A stretch of 64,000 bases of DNA, from positions 1 through 64,000 of the forward strand of contig NZ_JAOQJT010000011.1 of NCBI RefSeq assembly GCF_025567285.1, given 5' to 3'. How positions within the stretch are numbered: position 1 is the stretch's first letter; every line of letters starts with the position of its first letter. The notes below the pieces were generated by a model. That model saw only the letters and a program-made list of their open reading frames with translations. It had not been told where the DNA came from and searched no databases. The DNA is from Coprococcus aceti. Its GTDB lineage: Bacteria; Bacillota; Clostridia; Lachnospirales; Lachnospiraceae. A program made the translations under genes and the position numbers. Below are positions 33,801 to 44,600 of this stretch, in pieces.

Positions 33801-35918
33801 TTACTTAGAATGCTCTGCGATAACCTTCTCCTGAATGCTCTTTGGACACTGAGCGTACTTCTCAAAGAACATTGAGTAGTTACCACGACCCTGTGTTGAT
33901 GAACGAAGCTCTGTTGAGTATCCGAACATCTCTGCAAGTGGAACGAATGCTCTGACGATCTTACCACCGCCGATATCATCCATACCCTCGATCTGGCCTC
34001 TCTTAGCATTTAAGCTTCCGATTACATCACCGAGGTACTCCTCAGGCATTGTAACCTCAACCTTCATGATAGGCTCAAGAAGAACTGGGTCAGCCTTAGC
34101 CATAGCCTCCTTGAATGCCATAGAACCAGCGATGTGGAATGCCATCTCTGATGAATCGACCTCATGGTATGATCCATCGTATACGTTAGCATAAACACCA
34201 AGTACTGGGTAGCCGCCAAGGATACCAGCCTTAGCTGCCTCTTCGATACCCTCTCCAACTGCTGGGATGTACTCCTTAGGAATAGCACCACCGACAACTG
34301 TTGACTCGAACTTGAATGTCTCCTCACCGTTAGGATCCATAGGCTCGAACTTAACCTTACAATGACCGTACTGTCCACGACCACCTGACTGCTTAGCATA
34401 CTTGCTGTCGATATCAACTGGCTTTGTGAATGTCTCCTTGTAAGCAACCTGAGGTGCACCAACGTTTGCCTCAACCTTGAACTCACGGAGAAGACGATCA
34501 ACGATAACCTCAAGGTGAAGCTCACCCATTCCGGCAATGATTGTCTGTCCTGTCTCTTTGTCTGTATGAGCCTTGAATGTAGGATCCTCCTCAGCAAGCT
34601 TTGCGAGTGCCTCACCCATCTTACCCTGATCATTCTTGGTCTTAGGCTCGATAGCAAGCTCGATAACTGGCTCTGGGAATTCCATTGACTCAAGGATAAC
34701 TGGATGCTGCTCATCACAGATTGTGTCACCTGTAGTTGTAAGCTTGAAACCTACAGCAGCTGCGATATCTCCTGAGTAAACCTTATCAATCTCTTTACGA
34801 GCGTTGGCATGCATCTGTACGATACGTCCTACACGCTCCTTCTTATCCTTTGTTGCATTCAGTACATATGAACCTGAGTTCAGTGTACCTGAGTAAACTC
34901 TGAAGAATGCAAGCTTTCCAACGAATGGATCTGTCATGATTTTGAATGCAAGAGCTGAGAATGGCTCATCATCTGATGAATGACGAACAACCTCGTTACC
35001 GTCTGGATCAACACCTGTGATATCAGGGATATCTGTTGGTGCCGGCATGTACTCGATAACACCGTCAAGCATCTTCTGAACACCCTTGTTCTTGTAAGCT
35101 GAACCAAGGAATACAGGAACTGCCTCACATGCGATAGTTGCTCTACGAAGAACCTTCTTCATCTCATCGATTGATGGCTCCTCGCCCTCAAGGTACATCA
35201 TCATTAAGTCGTCATCTAACTCGCAGATCTTCTCGACAAGGTTCTCATGCCACTTGTCTGCAAGCTCCTTAAGGTCATCAGGGATAGTTGTGATCTCGAT
35301 GTCCTCGCCCTTATCATCTTTGTAGTAGTATGCTTCCATCTCGAACAGATCGATCAGACCGATGAAGTCTGACTCTTTTCCGATAGGGATCTGTACTGGA
35401 ATTGCATTCTTGCCCAGACGATCAATGATTGTCTGAACTGAGTAGAAAAAGTCTGCACCCATTTTATCCATCTTGTTGATGAATGCCATACGAGGTACAT
35501 TGTATGTGTCAGCCTGACGCCATACGTTCTCTGACTGAGGCTCTACACCAGCCTTAGCATCAAATACACCTACAGCTCCGTCAAGTACACGAAGTGAACG
35601 CTCAACCTCAACAGTGAAGTCAACGTGTCCCGGAGTATCGATGATGTTGATTCTGTGCTCTAACGCGCCAGCCTTTGGTTTGTGATGATCCTCAAGTGTC
35701 CAGTGACATGTTGTAGCAGCTGAAGTAATTGTTATACCTCTCTCCTGCTCCTGCTCCATCCAGTCCATGGTAGCTGTACCGTCATGAGTATCACCAATCT
35801 TATAGTTAACACCAGTATAGTATAAGATACGCTCTGTAAGAGTTGTCTTACCTGCATCGATATGAGCCATAATACCAATGTTTCTTGTTCTGTCCAATGG
35901 ATATTCTCTTCCAGCCAA
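33801..35918 (-). CDS. fusA: Translation elongation factor G
   Basis: 705 residues, full length. GTPase motifs: AHIDAGKTTL near residue 18, the RGITI switch I, DTPGH and NKMD. Domains II-V follow, ending in the EF-G C-terminus. It drives translocation of tRNA and mRNA on the ribosome. A single fusA in the str operon order rpsL-rpsG-fusA-tuf. A ribosome binding site (AAAGGAGGA) precedes the ATG. Confidence 0.97.
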   Translation of the reverse strand: MAGREYPLDRTRNIGIMAHIDAGKTTLTERILYYTGVNYKIGDTHDGTATMDWMEQEQERGITITSAATTCHWTLEDHHKPKAGALEHRINIIDTPGHVDFTVEVERSLRVLDGAVGVFDAKAGVEPQSENVWRQADTYNVPRMAFINKMDKMGADFFYSVQTIIDRLGKNAIPVQIPIGKESDFIGLIDLFEMEAYYYKDDKGEDIEITTIPDDLKELADKWHENLVEKICELDDDLMMMYLEGEEPSIDEMKKVLRRATIACEAVPVFLGSAYKNKGVQKMLDGVIEYMPAPTDIPDITGVDPDGNEVVRHSSDDEPFSALAFKIMTDPFVGKLAFFRVYSGTLNSGSYVLNATKDKKERVGRIVQMHANARKEIDKVYSGDIAAAVGFKLTTTGDTICDEQHPVILESMEFPEPVIELAIEPKTKNDQGKMGEALAKLAEEDPTFKAHTDKETGQTIIAGMGELHLEVIVDRLLREFKVEANVGAPQVAYKETFTKPVDIDSKYAKQSGGRGQYGHCKVKFEPMDPNGEETFKFESTVVGGAIPKEYIPAVGEGIEEAAKAGILGGYPVLGVYANVYDGSYHEVDSSEMAFHIAGSMAFKEAMAKADPVLLEPIMKVEVTMPEEYLGDVIGSLNAKRGQIEGMDDIGGGKIVRAFVPLAEMFGYSTELRSSTQGRGNYSMFFEKYAQCPKSIQEKVIAEHSK

Positions 35919-36010
35919 CGGATTGTCCTCCTTTTGCTAATTTTCGTAACACATCTATTGTGTCCCATATACACATAAGCATGCATGCAAATGCATTCTC
36001 ACACAGATAA

Positions 36011-36481
36011 TTAGAATCTGTAGTGAGCGAATGCCTTGTTTGCCTCTGCCATCTTGTGCATGTCTTCTTTTCTCTTTACAGATGCACCTGTGTTGTTAGC
36101 TGCATCCATGATCTCCTTCGCAAGTCTCTCTTCCATAGTCTTCTCACTTCTTGCACGTGAGAAAGCTGTTAACCAACGAAGTCCGAGAGCCTGTCTTCTG
36201 TCAGGTCTTACATCGATAGGTACCTGATATGTTGCACCACCGATACGTCTAGCCTTAACCTCGAGGAGTGGCATGATGTTGTTCATAGCCTCTTCGAATA
36301 CCTCTAATGCAGGCTTACCAGTCTCTTCTGCGATACGATCAAATGCACCGTAGACGATCTTCTGTGCTACACCCTTCTTACCATCTAACATAATGTTGTT
36401 GATAAGCTTTGTAACGACCTTATTGTTGTAAATTGGATCCGCTAATACGTCTCTCTTTGCGATATGTCCTTTACGTGGCAC
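36011..36481 (-). CDS. rpsG: 30S ribosomal protein S7
   Basis: 156 residues, the usual length, starting MPRKGHIAKRDVLADP. It binds the 3' domain of 16S rRNA and nucleates head assembly. It lies between rpsL and fusA as in other bacteria and may be the translational regulator of the operon. Confidence 0.97.
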   Translation of the reverse strand: MPRKGHIAKRDVLADPIYNNKVVTKLINNIMLDGKKGVAQKIVYGAFDRIAEETGKPALEVFEEAMNNIMPLLEVKARRIGGATYQVPIDVRPDRRQALGLRWLTAFSRARSEKTMEERLAKEIMDAANNTGASVKRKEDMHKMAEANKAFAHYRF

Positions 36482-36647
36482 GGTTCTTCCCTCCTTAATT
36501 ATTTATTAAATCTTCGGTACTCACATTCTCTCTATAATTATGGAATGTGTTCGTGCTGTTATCTGTCTTAATTGTTTCTATCTGAATTATTATCTATATA
36601 AAAACATGACCTTACCAGCACAAATTAGAATTGTGTTCTAGCATGTT

Positions 36648-37067
36648 TTATTTTGCATCCTTAGGACGCTTTGCACCATACTTTGAACGAGCCTGACGTC
36701 TCTTTGCTACACCTGCTGTATCAAGAGTACCTCTGATGATATGGTATCTTGTACCAGGTAAGTCCTTTACTCTTCCACCACGGATAAGTACAACGCTATG
36801 CTCCTGAAGGTTATGACCCTCACCAGGGATATAACTTGTTACTTCGATTCCGTTTGAAAGACGTACTCTGGCGATCTTTCTAAGAGCTGAGTTAGGCTTC
36901 TTAGGAGTAGCTGTCTTAACTGCTGTACAAACTCCTCTCTTCTGTGGTGAGCTTGTCTCTACTGGCTTCTTCTTGAGTGAGTTGAAACTTCTCTGAAGAG
37001 CTGGTGCAGTTGACTTCTTCTCTACTGTCTGTCTTCCTTTTCTAACTAACTGGTTAAATGTTGGCAT
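36648..37067 (-). CDS. rpsL: 30S ribosomal protein S12
   Basis: 139 residues from MPTFNQLVRKG, which has AGGAGGTGA upstream. The decoding-centre motifs TPKKPNSALRK and GGRVKDLPG keep the two lysines (K43 and K88 in E. coli numbering) whose loss gives streptomycin resistance, so this allele looks wild type. First ribosomal gene of the str operon. Confidence 0.97.
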   Translation of the reverse strand: MPTFNQLVRKGRQTVEKKSTAPALQRSFNSLKKKPVETSSPQKRGVCTAVKTATPKKPNSALRKIARVRLSNGIEVTSYIPGEGHNLQEHSVVLIRGGRVKDLPGTRYHIIRGTLDTAGVAKRRQARSKYGAKRPKDAK

Positions 37068-37097
37068 GTTTTCACCTCCTGTATATAAATTAAAAAT

Positions 37098-37127
37098 GAT
37101 AAAGCATGTTTTTACGCATGCTTTATC
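37098..37127 (-). terminator. Terminator between the TetR-like gene and rpsL
   Basis: GATAAAGCATG and CATGCTTTATC form a perfect 11-bp stem with an 8-nt loop, followed on the minus strand by ATTTTTAA. It would insulate or attenuate rpsL from upstream transcription. Confidence 0.65.
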
Positions 37128-37160
37128 ATTATATAGTCGAGTATTTTCTCTGTCAAGCAT

Positions 37161-37703
37161 TTATTTGACAAATATTTTCTTAACGAACTCAAAGACTCTC
37201 TCTGTTTCCATTGCCAGTCTGGCTTGATCAAATTCTGTATAACCTTCATTTACAAGAAACGCCTGTCCCATTATATATTTGTGCATTTCCTCATTTATCT
37301 GATCTGCAACAATCTCATCACAGTGAAGTGTCTCAACTAACATCTTCTCTGTCCTGGTATCCTTAAACAGTCCATGTCCCGAGTCATTGTCTGCAACGAA
37401 CTGTCTGAACAACACCCTCTCACTGTCTGCAAACTCACAGACAATAGTGGTCTGGCTGACATAATCCGCATTCTCTTTCTTACACAGACTTGTCTTCAGG
37501 GAACCGTAAACCTCATTTATACGCTCTGTTGTAATCTCTATAACAGCTCCCATATCAACAAAATTCTCATATATTGGTTGTGTTGAACAGGAAATCTCTT
37601 TTGCCAGTTTTCTTGCTGTTATTGCGGCAATTCCTTCTCTTCTGGCAAGGTTATACGCCGCTTCTAATATACCTTCTTTATTGATTTTCTTTACAGCAGC
37701 CAT
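37161..37703 (-). CDS. TetR-like transcriptional regulator
   Basis: 180 residues. The N-terminal HTH (NKEGILEAAYNLARREGIAAITARKLAKEI, then STQPIYENF) fits the TetR/AcrR family; the C-terminal ligand domain is unlike any I know. It sits between rpoC and rpsL, where many Firmicutes have an L7Ae-like gene. The ribosome binding site is weak (GGAATAAT). The regulated genes are unknown. Confidence 0.65.
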   Translation of the reverse strand: MAAVKKINKEGILEAAYNLARREGIAAITARKLAKEISCSTQPIYENFVDMGAVIEITTERINEVYGSLKTSLCKKENADYVSQTTIVCEFADSERVLFRQFVADNDSGHGLFKDTRTEKMLVETLHCDEIVADQINEEMHKYIMGQAFLVNEGYTEFDQARLAMETERVFEFVKKIFVK

Positions 37704-37742
37704 ATTATTCCATTTCTTTCTTACTAAATATTTCCAAAAAGA

Positions 37743-37811
37743 AATCCGGCATATTCTATTTCTCACAGGTATATCTGAATACCTTTATGAGAAATTGACA
37801 TATCCCGGATT
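37743..37811 (-). terminator. Terminator of the rpoBC operon
   Basis: On the minus strand AATCCGG pairs with CCGGATT around nested stems TTTCTCA/TGAGAAA and AGGTAT/ATACCT, with TTTCTTTTT at the end. It lies 70-140 bp after the rpoC stop. Confidence 0.8.
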
Positions 37812-37882
37812 CCCCTTATATCCTTCATGTCGAGCAGCTTCGCAGCCACTACTTTTTTATATACATCCAATCAAATGAGTGA

Positions 37883-40800
37883 TTACTCTTCGTCAGCATC
37901 TCCGGCTGTATCGAGGGTCTCAAATACGATCTCCTCTGAATTTACATTCTCTAACTCTTCGTAATCATCTGTATCCTCATCTTCATCAAAGAAGTTAAGC
38001 TCTTCCATATCAGTGTCAAGCTTTACTGAACGATATCTCTTCATTCCTGTACCAGCAGGTATAAGCTTTCCGATGATAACGTTTTCCTTAAGTCCGATAA
38101 GTGGATCAACCTTACTCTTAATCGCAGCATCTGTAAGAACCTTTGTTGTCTCCTGGAATGATGCAGCCGACATAAATGAATCAGTTGCAAGTGATGCCTT
38201 TGTTATACCAAGCATTATCTGTGTTCCAGTTGCAGGCTCCTTGCCCTCTGCGATAAGCTTCTCATTTGTATCTTCAAACTCAAGCAGATCTGCCTGTGTT
38301 CCTGGAAGATAATCTGAATCTCCCGGCTCATCAATTATGATCTTCTTAAGCATCTGTCTTACGATGATCTCAATGTGCTTATCATTGATATCAACACCCT
38401 GAAGTCTGTAAACCTTCTGAACCTCACGGAGCATGTAATCCTGAACTGCACGAACACCCTTTATCTTAAGGATATCATGTGGATTAACTGATCCCTCTGT
38501 AAGCTCATCACCAGCCTCAAGTACCTGATCATCAAGAACTCTGATACGTGAACCATAAGGAATAAGATATGCCTTTGACTCACCTGTCTCATCGTTTGTT
38601 ATGACAACCTCTCTCTTCTTCTTGTTGTCACGGAGCTGTACCTTTCCGCCAAACTCTGCAATGATTGCAAGTCCCTTTGGCTTTCTGGCCTCGAAAAGCT
38701 CCTCAACTCTTGGAAGACCCTGTGTGATATCGCCACCGGCAACACCACCTGTATGGAATGTTCTCATTGTAAGCTGTGTACCAGGCTCACCGATTGACTG
38801 TGCAGCGATAATTCCAACTGACTCACCAACCTGTACAGGCATTCCTGTTGCCATGTTCGCACCGTAGCACTTTGCACACACACCGAGGTGTGACTTACAT
38901 GTGAGGACTGTTCTGATCTTAAGCTTTGCATCTGATCTTACAACTTCGTTTCCATCGTCATCCTTAACGGTGAATGGAACGCCGTTGGCATCGACACCCT
39001 TCTTAACAATGAGCTCAGCTCTCTTAGGAGTTACCATATGATTTATCTTGACAAGCATGTTGCCCTCTGCATCATATACAGACTCTGCAAGGTAACGTCC
39101 TGTGATTCTCTCCTGAAACTCCTCGATCATTTCCTTGCCCTCTCTGAAGGCCTCAATGACCATACCCGGAATTGAATCTCTTCCTATACTACAATCAGGC
39201 TCTCTGATTATAAGATCCTGTGATACATCTACAAGTCGTCTTGTCAGGTATCCTGAATCGGCTGTACGAAGAGCTGTATCTGACAGACCCTTACGAGCAC
39301 CATGCGCCGAAATGAAATACTCCAGAACGTCAAGTCCCTCTCGGAAGTTAGACTTGATTGGGAGCTCAATGGTCTTACCTGTTGTATCTGCCATCAGTCC
39401 TCGCATACCTGCAAGCTGCTTGATCTGCTGATTAGAACCACGGGCTCCAGAATCAGCCATCATGAATATATTGTTATATTTATCAAGACCTGCGAACAGG
39501 AGATCCTGCAGATGCTTATCTGCCTTCTCCCAGATCTTAACTACTGCCTGATATCTCTCCTCGTCTGATACAAGACCACGTCTGAACTTCTTGGTGATTT
39601 GGTCAACGAGCTTCTGTGCATCCTCAAGGATATCCTTCTTCTCATCAGGCACCTTCATATCTGAAATAGATACTGATATAGCACTTCTTGTTGAATACTT
39701 ATATCCTATTGCCTTGACATCATCAAGAACCTCTGCAGTCTTTGTTGCACCGTGTGTATTGATACACTTGTCAAGGATTGGCTTGAGCTGCTTCTTTCCT
39801 ACATGGAAATCTATCTCAAGCTTCAGAGCGTTCTCACGAACAGTTCTGTCTACATATCCGAGATCCTGTGGAATGATCTCATTGAAGAGGAGCTTTCCAA
39901 GTGTTGTATCGATAACACCTGTAACTTCCTCGCCCTCGAACTCACCGGTTCTTCTTACATGGATCTTGGTGTGAAGTGTAATTCCACCATTCTCATATGC
40001 AAGTATTGCCTCATTCTTGGACTTAAAATATCTTCCCTCTCCGATCTCGCCTTCCTTTTCCATTGTCAGATAGTAGATACCAAGTACCATATCCTGTGAA
40101 GGAACGGCAACAGGCGCACCATCTGATGGCTTCAGCAGGTTGTTAGGTGAAAGCAGAAGGAATCTACACTCAGCCTGTGCCTCTACTGTAAGTGGAAGAT
40201 GGACAGCCATCTGGTCTCCATCGAAATCGGCATTGAAGGCTGTACATACGAGTGGGTGAAGCTTTATAGCCTTACCGCCTACAAGCACTGGCTCAAATGC
40301 CTGGATTCCAAGTCTGTGAAGTGTAGGGGCACGGTTAAGCATAACCGGATGCTCCTTGATGACATCCTCAAGAATGTCCCAAACCTGTGGCTCAAGCTTC
40401 TCTACCATCTTCTTTGCCTGCTTGATATTGTTTGCCTTACCTGTAGCTGTAAGCTCCTTCATAACAAATGGCTTGAACAGCTCGATAGCCATCTCCTTAG
40501 GGAGACCGCACTGGTAAATCTTAAGCTCTGGTCCAACTACGATAACTGAACGTCCCGAGTAGTCAACTCGCTTACCAAGAAGGTTCTGACGGAAACGTCC
40601 CTGCTTACCTTTCAGCATCTCTGAAAGTGACTTCAGTGCTCTGTTACCAGGGCCTGTTACCGCACGTCCACGTCTACCGTTATCTATAAGTGCATCAACT
40701 GCCTCCTGAAGCATTCTCTTCTCATTTCTCACGATGATCTCAGGAGCACCGAGATCAAGGAGTCTGCGGAGACGATTATTTCTGTTGATGATTCTTCTGT

Positions 40801-41605
40801 ACAGATCGTTGAGGTCTGATGTTGCAAATCTTCCACCTTCAAGCTGTACCATAGGTCTGATATCTGGTGGGATAACAGGTATTACATTCATGATCATCCA
40901 CTCAGGTCTGTTCTCTGATGTTCTGAATGCCTCCATTACCTCAAGTCTCTTGATGATCCTTGTACGCTTCTGGCCGCTGCATGTCTCAAGCTCTTTCTTA
41001 AGCTCTGCGCTCTCGGCATCAAGGTCTATTGCCTTGAGAAGCTTCTGTATAGCCTCTGCGCCCATCTCTGCAACGAATGAACCGTAACCATACTCCTTCT
41101 CTGCCTCTCTGAACTCCTGCTCGTTGAGGATCTGCTTGTAAGCAAGCGGAGTATCCTTTGGATCTGTTACTATATATGATGAGAAGTACAGTACCTTCTC
41201 AAGCACTCTTGGTGATATATCAAGGATCAGTCCCATACGGCTAGGGATTCCCTTGAAGTACCATATATGTGATACAGGAGCAGCGAGCTCTATATGTCCC
41301 ATACGCTCTCTACGAACGTTGGACTTTGTTACCTCAACTCCACACTTATCACACACGATTCCCTTGAATCTGATCTTCTTGTACTTACCACAATTACACT
41401 CCCAGTCCTTCTGTGGTCCAAATATTCTCTCACAGAACAGACCGTCCTTCTCAGGCTTAAGTGTTCTATAGTTGATAGTCTCAGGGCGCTTTACCTCACC
41501 ATGTGACCATTCTCTTATCTTTTCAGGAGATGCAAGTCCGATTTTTATTGCGTCAAAGTTCAATGACTTTTCCTGTTCTGCATTGTCTACATTGTATTCT
41601 GGCAT
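37883..41605 (-). CDS. rpoC: DNA-directed RNA polymerase subunit beta-prime
   Basis: 1240 residues, full length. An N-terminal zinc site (CNCGKYKKIRFKGIVCDKCG, residues 70-89), the catalytic NADFDGDQMAVH motif with three Mg-binding aspartates, the trigger-loop region GEPGTQLTMRTFHTGG and an acidic C-terminal tail are visible. It forms the polymerase active site with RpoB, encoded 17 bp upstream in the same operon. Confidence 0.97.
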   Translation of the reverse strand: MPEYNVDNAEQEKSLNFDAIKIGLASPEKIREWSHGEVKRPETINYRTLKPEKDGLFCERIFGPQKDWECNCGKYKKIRFKGIVCDKCGVEVTKSNVRRERMGHIELAAPVSHIWYFKGIPSRMGLILDISPRVLEKVLYFSSYIVTDPKDTPLAYKQILNEQEFREAEKEYGYGSFVAEMGAEAIQKLLKAIDLDAESAELKKELETCSGQKRTRIIKRLEVMEAFRTSENRPEWMIMNVIPVIPPDIRPMVQLEGGRFATSDLNDLYRRIINRNNRLRRLLDLGAPEIIVRNEKRMLQEAVDALIDNGRRGRAVTGPGNRALKSLSEMLKGKQGRFRQNLLGKRVDYSGRSVIVVGPELKIYQCGLPKEMAIELFKPFVMKELTATGKANNIKQAKKMVEKLEPQVWDILEDVIKEHPVMLNRAPTLHRLGIQAFEPVLVGGKAIKLHPLVCTAFNADFDGDQMAVHLPLTVEAQAECRFLLLSPNNLLKPSDGAPVAVPSQDMVLGIYYLTMEKEGEIGEGRYFKSKNEAILAYENGGITLHTKIHVRRTGEFEGEEVTGVIDTTLGKLLFNEIIPQDLGYVDRTVRENALKLEIDFHVGKKQLKPILDKCINTHGATKTAEVLDDVKAIGYKYSTRSAISVSISDMKVPDEKKDILEDAQKLVDQITKKFRRGLVSDEERYQAVVKIWEKADKHLQDLLFAGLDKYNNIFMMADSGARGSNQQIKQLAGMRGLMADTTGKTIELPIKSNFREGLDVLEYFISAHGARKGLSDTALRTADSGYLTRRLVDVSQDLIIREPDCSIGRDSIPGMVIEAFREGKEMIEEFQERITGRYLAESVYDAEGNMLVKINHMVTPKRAELIVKKGVDANGVPFTVKDDDGNEVVRSDAKLKIRTVLTCKSHLGVCAKCYGANMATGMPVQVGESVGIIAAQSIGEPGTQLTMRTFHTGGVAGGDITQGLPRVEELFEARKPKGLAIIAEFGGKVQLRDNKKKREVVITNDETGESKAYLIPYGSRIRVLDDQVLEAGDELTEGSVNPHDILKIKGVRAVQDYMLREVQKVYRLQGVDINDKHIEIIVRQMLKKIIIDEPGDSDYLPGTQADLLEFEDTNEKLIAEGKEPATGTQIMLGITKASLATDSFMSAASFQETTKVLTDAAIKSKVDPLIGLKENVIIGKLIPAGTGMKRYRSVKLDTDMEELNFFDEDEDTDDYEELENVNSEEIVFETLDTAGDADEE

Positions 41606-41622
41606 CTTACAAAGCTCCTTTC

Positions 41623-44600
41623 TTATTCTTCCTCATTATTATCCATATAATCTGAATCGCCGAGGTCTTCCATATCACTTATATCGTCGTTCTCATCAAC
41701 CTCTGAGAATCCGCTTGCCTGAAGCTCATCTGCGTCATCGCCTCTGAACACCTCAGGTGCATCGCTCTCATCCATATCATCGTCTCTGTCTGATGATCTG
41801 TCGCTGAGAAGTCTCTTGATACTTGTGTTGTAATCATAAGCTTCCATGGTCTCGCTGAGATCAACTTCAACCATCTTCTTGTTGCCTTCCTCGTCCTCTT
41901 CCTCTCTTACGACTCTTACATCAAGTCCGAGAGCCTGGAACTCCTTGAGAAGTACCTTGAATGACTCAGGCACACCAGGTGCTGGTATATTGTCGCCCTT
42001 GATAATAGCCTCATATGTCTTAACACGTCCTACAACATCATCAGACTTAACTGTCAGAATCTCCTGCAGTGTGTATGAAGCACCATAAGCCTCAAGAGCC
42101 CAAACCTCCATCTCTCCGAAACGCTGTCCACCAAACTGAGCTTTACCACCCAGTGGCTGCTGTGTTACCAGTGAGTACGGACCGGTTGAACGAGCATGGA
42201 TCTTATCATCAACCAGATGGTGCAGCTTGAGGTAATGCATGTAACCGATAGTTACAGGGGCATCAAAGTTCTCACCTGTTCTACCATCACGGAGCTGAAC
42301 CTTACCTGTTCTGTTGATAGGCACGCCCTTCCACTCTGCTCTGTGGTCTCTGTTCGTGTAGAGGTAATCCATAACCTCAGGCTTTACTGTATCCTTGTAC
42401 TTAGCCTCGAAGTCTTCCCATGTACCATTTGCATAGTCATTGGCCATCTCCAGTGTATCCATGATGTCAAACTCTGTAGCACCATTGAATACAGGAGTGG
42501 ATACCTTGAATCCAAGAACCTGTGAAGCAAGTCCGAGATGGATCTCGAGGACCTGTCCGATGTTCATTCGTGAAGGAACGCCCAGTGGGTTAAGCACAAT
42601 ATCAAGAGGACGTCCGTTTGGAAGGAATGGCATATCCTCAACAGGGAGCACTCGTGAAACTACACCCTTGTTACCATGACGACCAGCCATCTTATCTCCG
42701 ACCTGGATCTTTCTCTTCTGTGCTATATATACTCTGACCTTCTTGTCTACGCCTGCCGGAAGATCGTCTCCATCAGCACGTGTAAATACCTTTGCATCTA
42801 TAACAATACCGAATGCTCCGTGTGGAACCTTCAGTGATGTATCTCGTACCTCTCTTGCCTTCTCACCGAAGATGGCACGAAGAAGTCTCTCCTCTGCTGT
42901 CAGCTCAGTCTCTCCCTTTGGAGTAACCTTTCCAACGAGGATATCACCGGCACGAACCTCTGCGCCGATTCTGATGATACCATTCTCATCAAGATCCTTG
43001 AGGACATCATTTGACAGACCTGCAAGATCTCTTGTGATCTCCTCCTTACCAAGCTTGGTATCACGAGCCTCACACTCGTATTTCTCTATATGAATTGATG
43101 TGTATACATCATCCTGTACAAGTCTCTCGCTGAGAAGAACCGCATCCTCGTAGTTGTAACCTTCCCATGTCATGAAACCGATCAGTGGGTTCTTACCAAG
43201 TGCGATCTCTCCGCCAGATGTTGAAGGGCCATCTGCGATAACCTCTCCAGCCTTTACGTGGTCACCCTTGAACACGATAGGTCTCTGGTTCATACAGTTA
43301 CCCTGGTTGCTTCGTGCAAACTTGATGATGTGATATACATCCTTTGTTCCATCCTCATCTGCTCTTACACATACCTCTGTGCTGTTTGAATATTCTACAA
43401 CACCGTCTCTCTTGGCAACAACGCAAACACCTGAATCTACAGCAGCCTTTGCCTCCATACCTGTTCCAACCACTGCTGACTCTGTCATCATAAGAGGAAC
43501 CGCCTGACGCTGCATGTTTGATCCCATGAGGGCACGGTTAGCATCATCGTTCTGAAGGAATGGGATCATCGATGTAGCAACTGAGAATACCATCTTAGGT
43601 GATACATCCATGAGATCAACCTTTGACTTAGGGAACTCGGTTGTATCAGCTCTGAATCTTCCTGATACATTGTTCTTGACAAAGTGTCCATTCTCATCTA
43701 TAGGCTCATTAGCCTGTACTACTCTGTATCTGTCCTCCTCGTCTGCTGTAAGGTAAACAACCTCATCTGTAACAACAGGGTTAGAAGGATCTGTCTTATC
43801 AAGCTTTCTATATGGAGCCTCAACGAAACCATACTCGTTGATACGCGCATATGTAGCCAGTGAGTTGATAAGTCCGATGTTAGGACCCTCAGGGGTCTCG
43901 ATAGGACACATTCTACCGTAGTGTGTATAGTGTACATCTCGGACCTCGAATCCGGCTCTGTCTCGTGAAAGTCCACCAGGGCCAAGGGCTGAAAGTCTTC
44001 TCTTATGAGTCAGTTCTGACAGAGGGTTATTCTGATCCATAAACTGTGACAACTGTGAACTTCCGAAGAACTCCTTAACAGCAGCCGTTACAGGCTTGAT
44101 ATTGATAAGGGACTGAGGTGTGATAGACTCAGCATCCTGTGTTGTCATTCTCTCTCTTACAACTCTCTCAAGTCTTGAAAGACCGATTCTATACTGGTTC
44201 TGAAGAAGCTCTCCAACCGCTCTGATACGTCTGTTGCCCAGATGGTCGATGTCATCGTCATTACCAATGCCATACTCGAGGTGAATGTTGTAATTTATGG
44301 AAGCAAATATGTCTTCCTTTGTAATATGCTTTGGTACGAGGTCTGACATGTCTCTCTCTATGGCAGCCTTGAGCTTCTCTGTATCATCGCCATACTCCTC
44401 GAGGAGTCCCTCGAGAACCGGATAATATACTCTCTCCACAATGCCAAGCTCAGCAGGATCAAAATCCACATAGTTGGCAATGTTGACCATCATATTAGAA
44501 AGAACCTTAACGTTTCTCTCCTCTGTCTGGATCATAACATAAGGAACTGCTGCATCCTGAATTGTGTCTGCAAGCTCCTCTGATACTGTTGTTCCAGCTT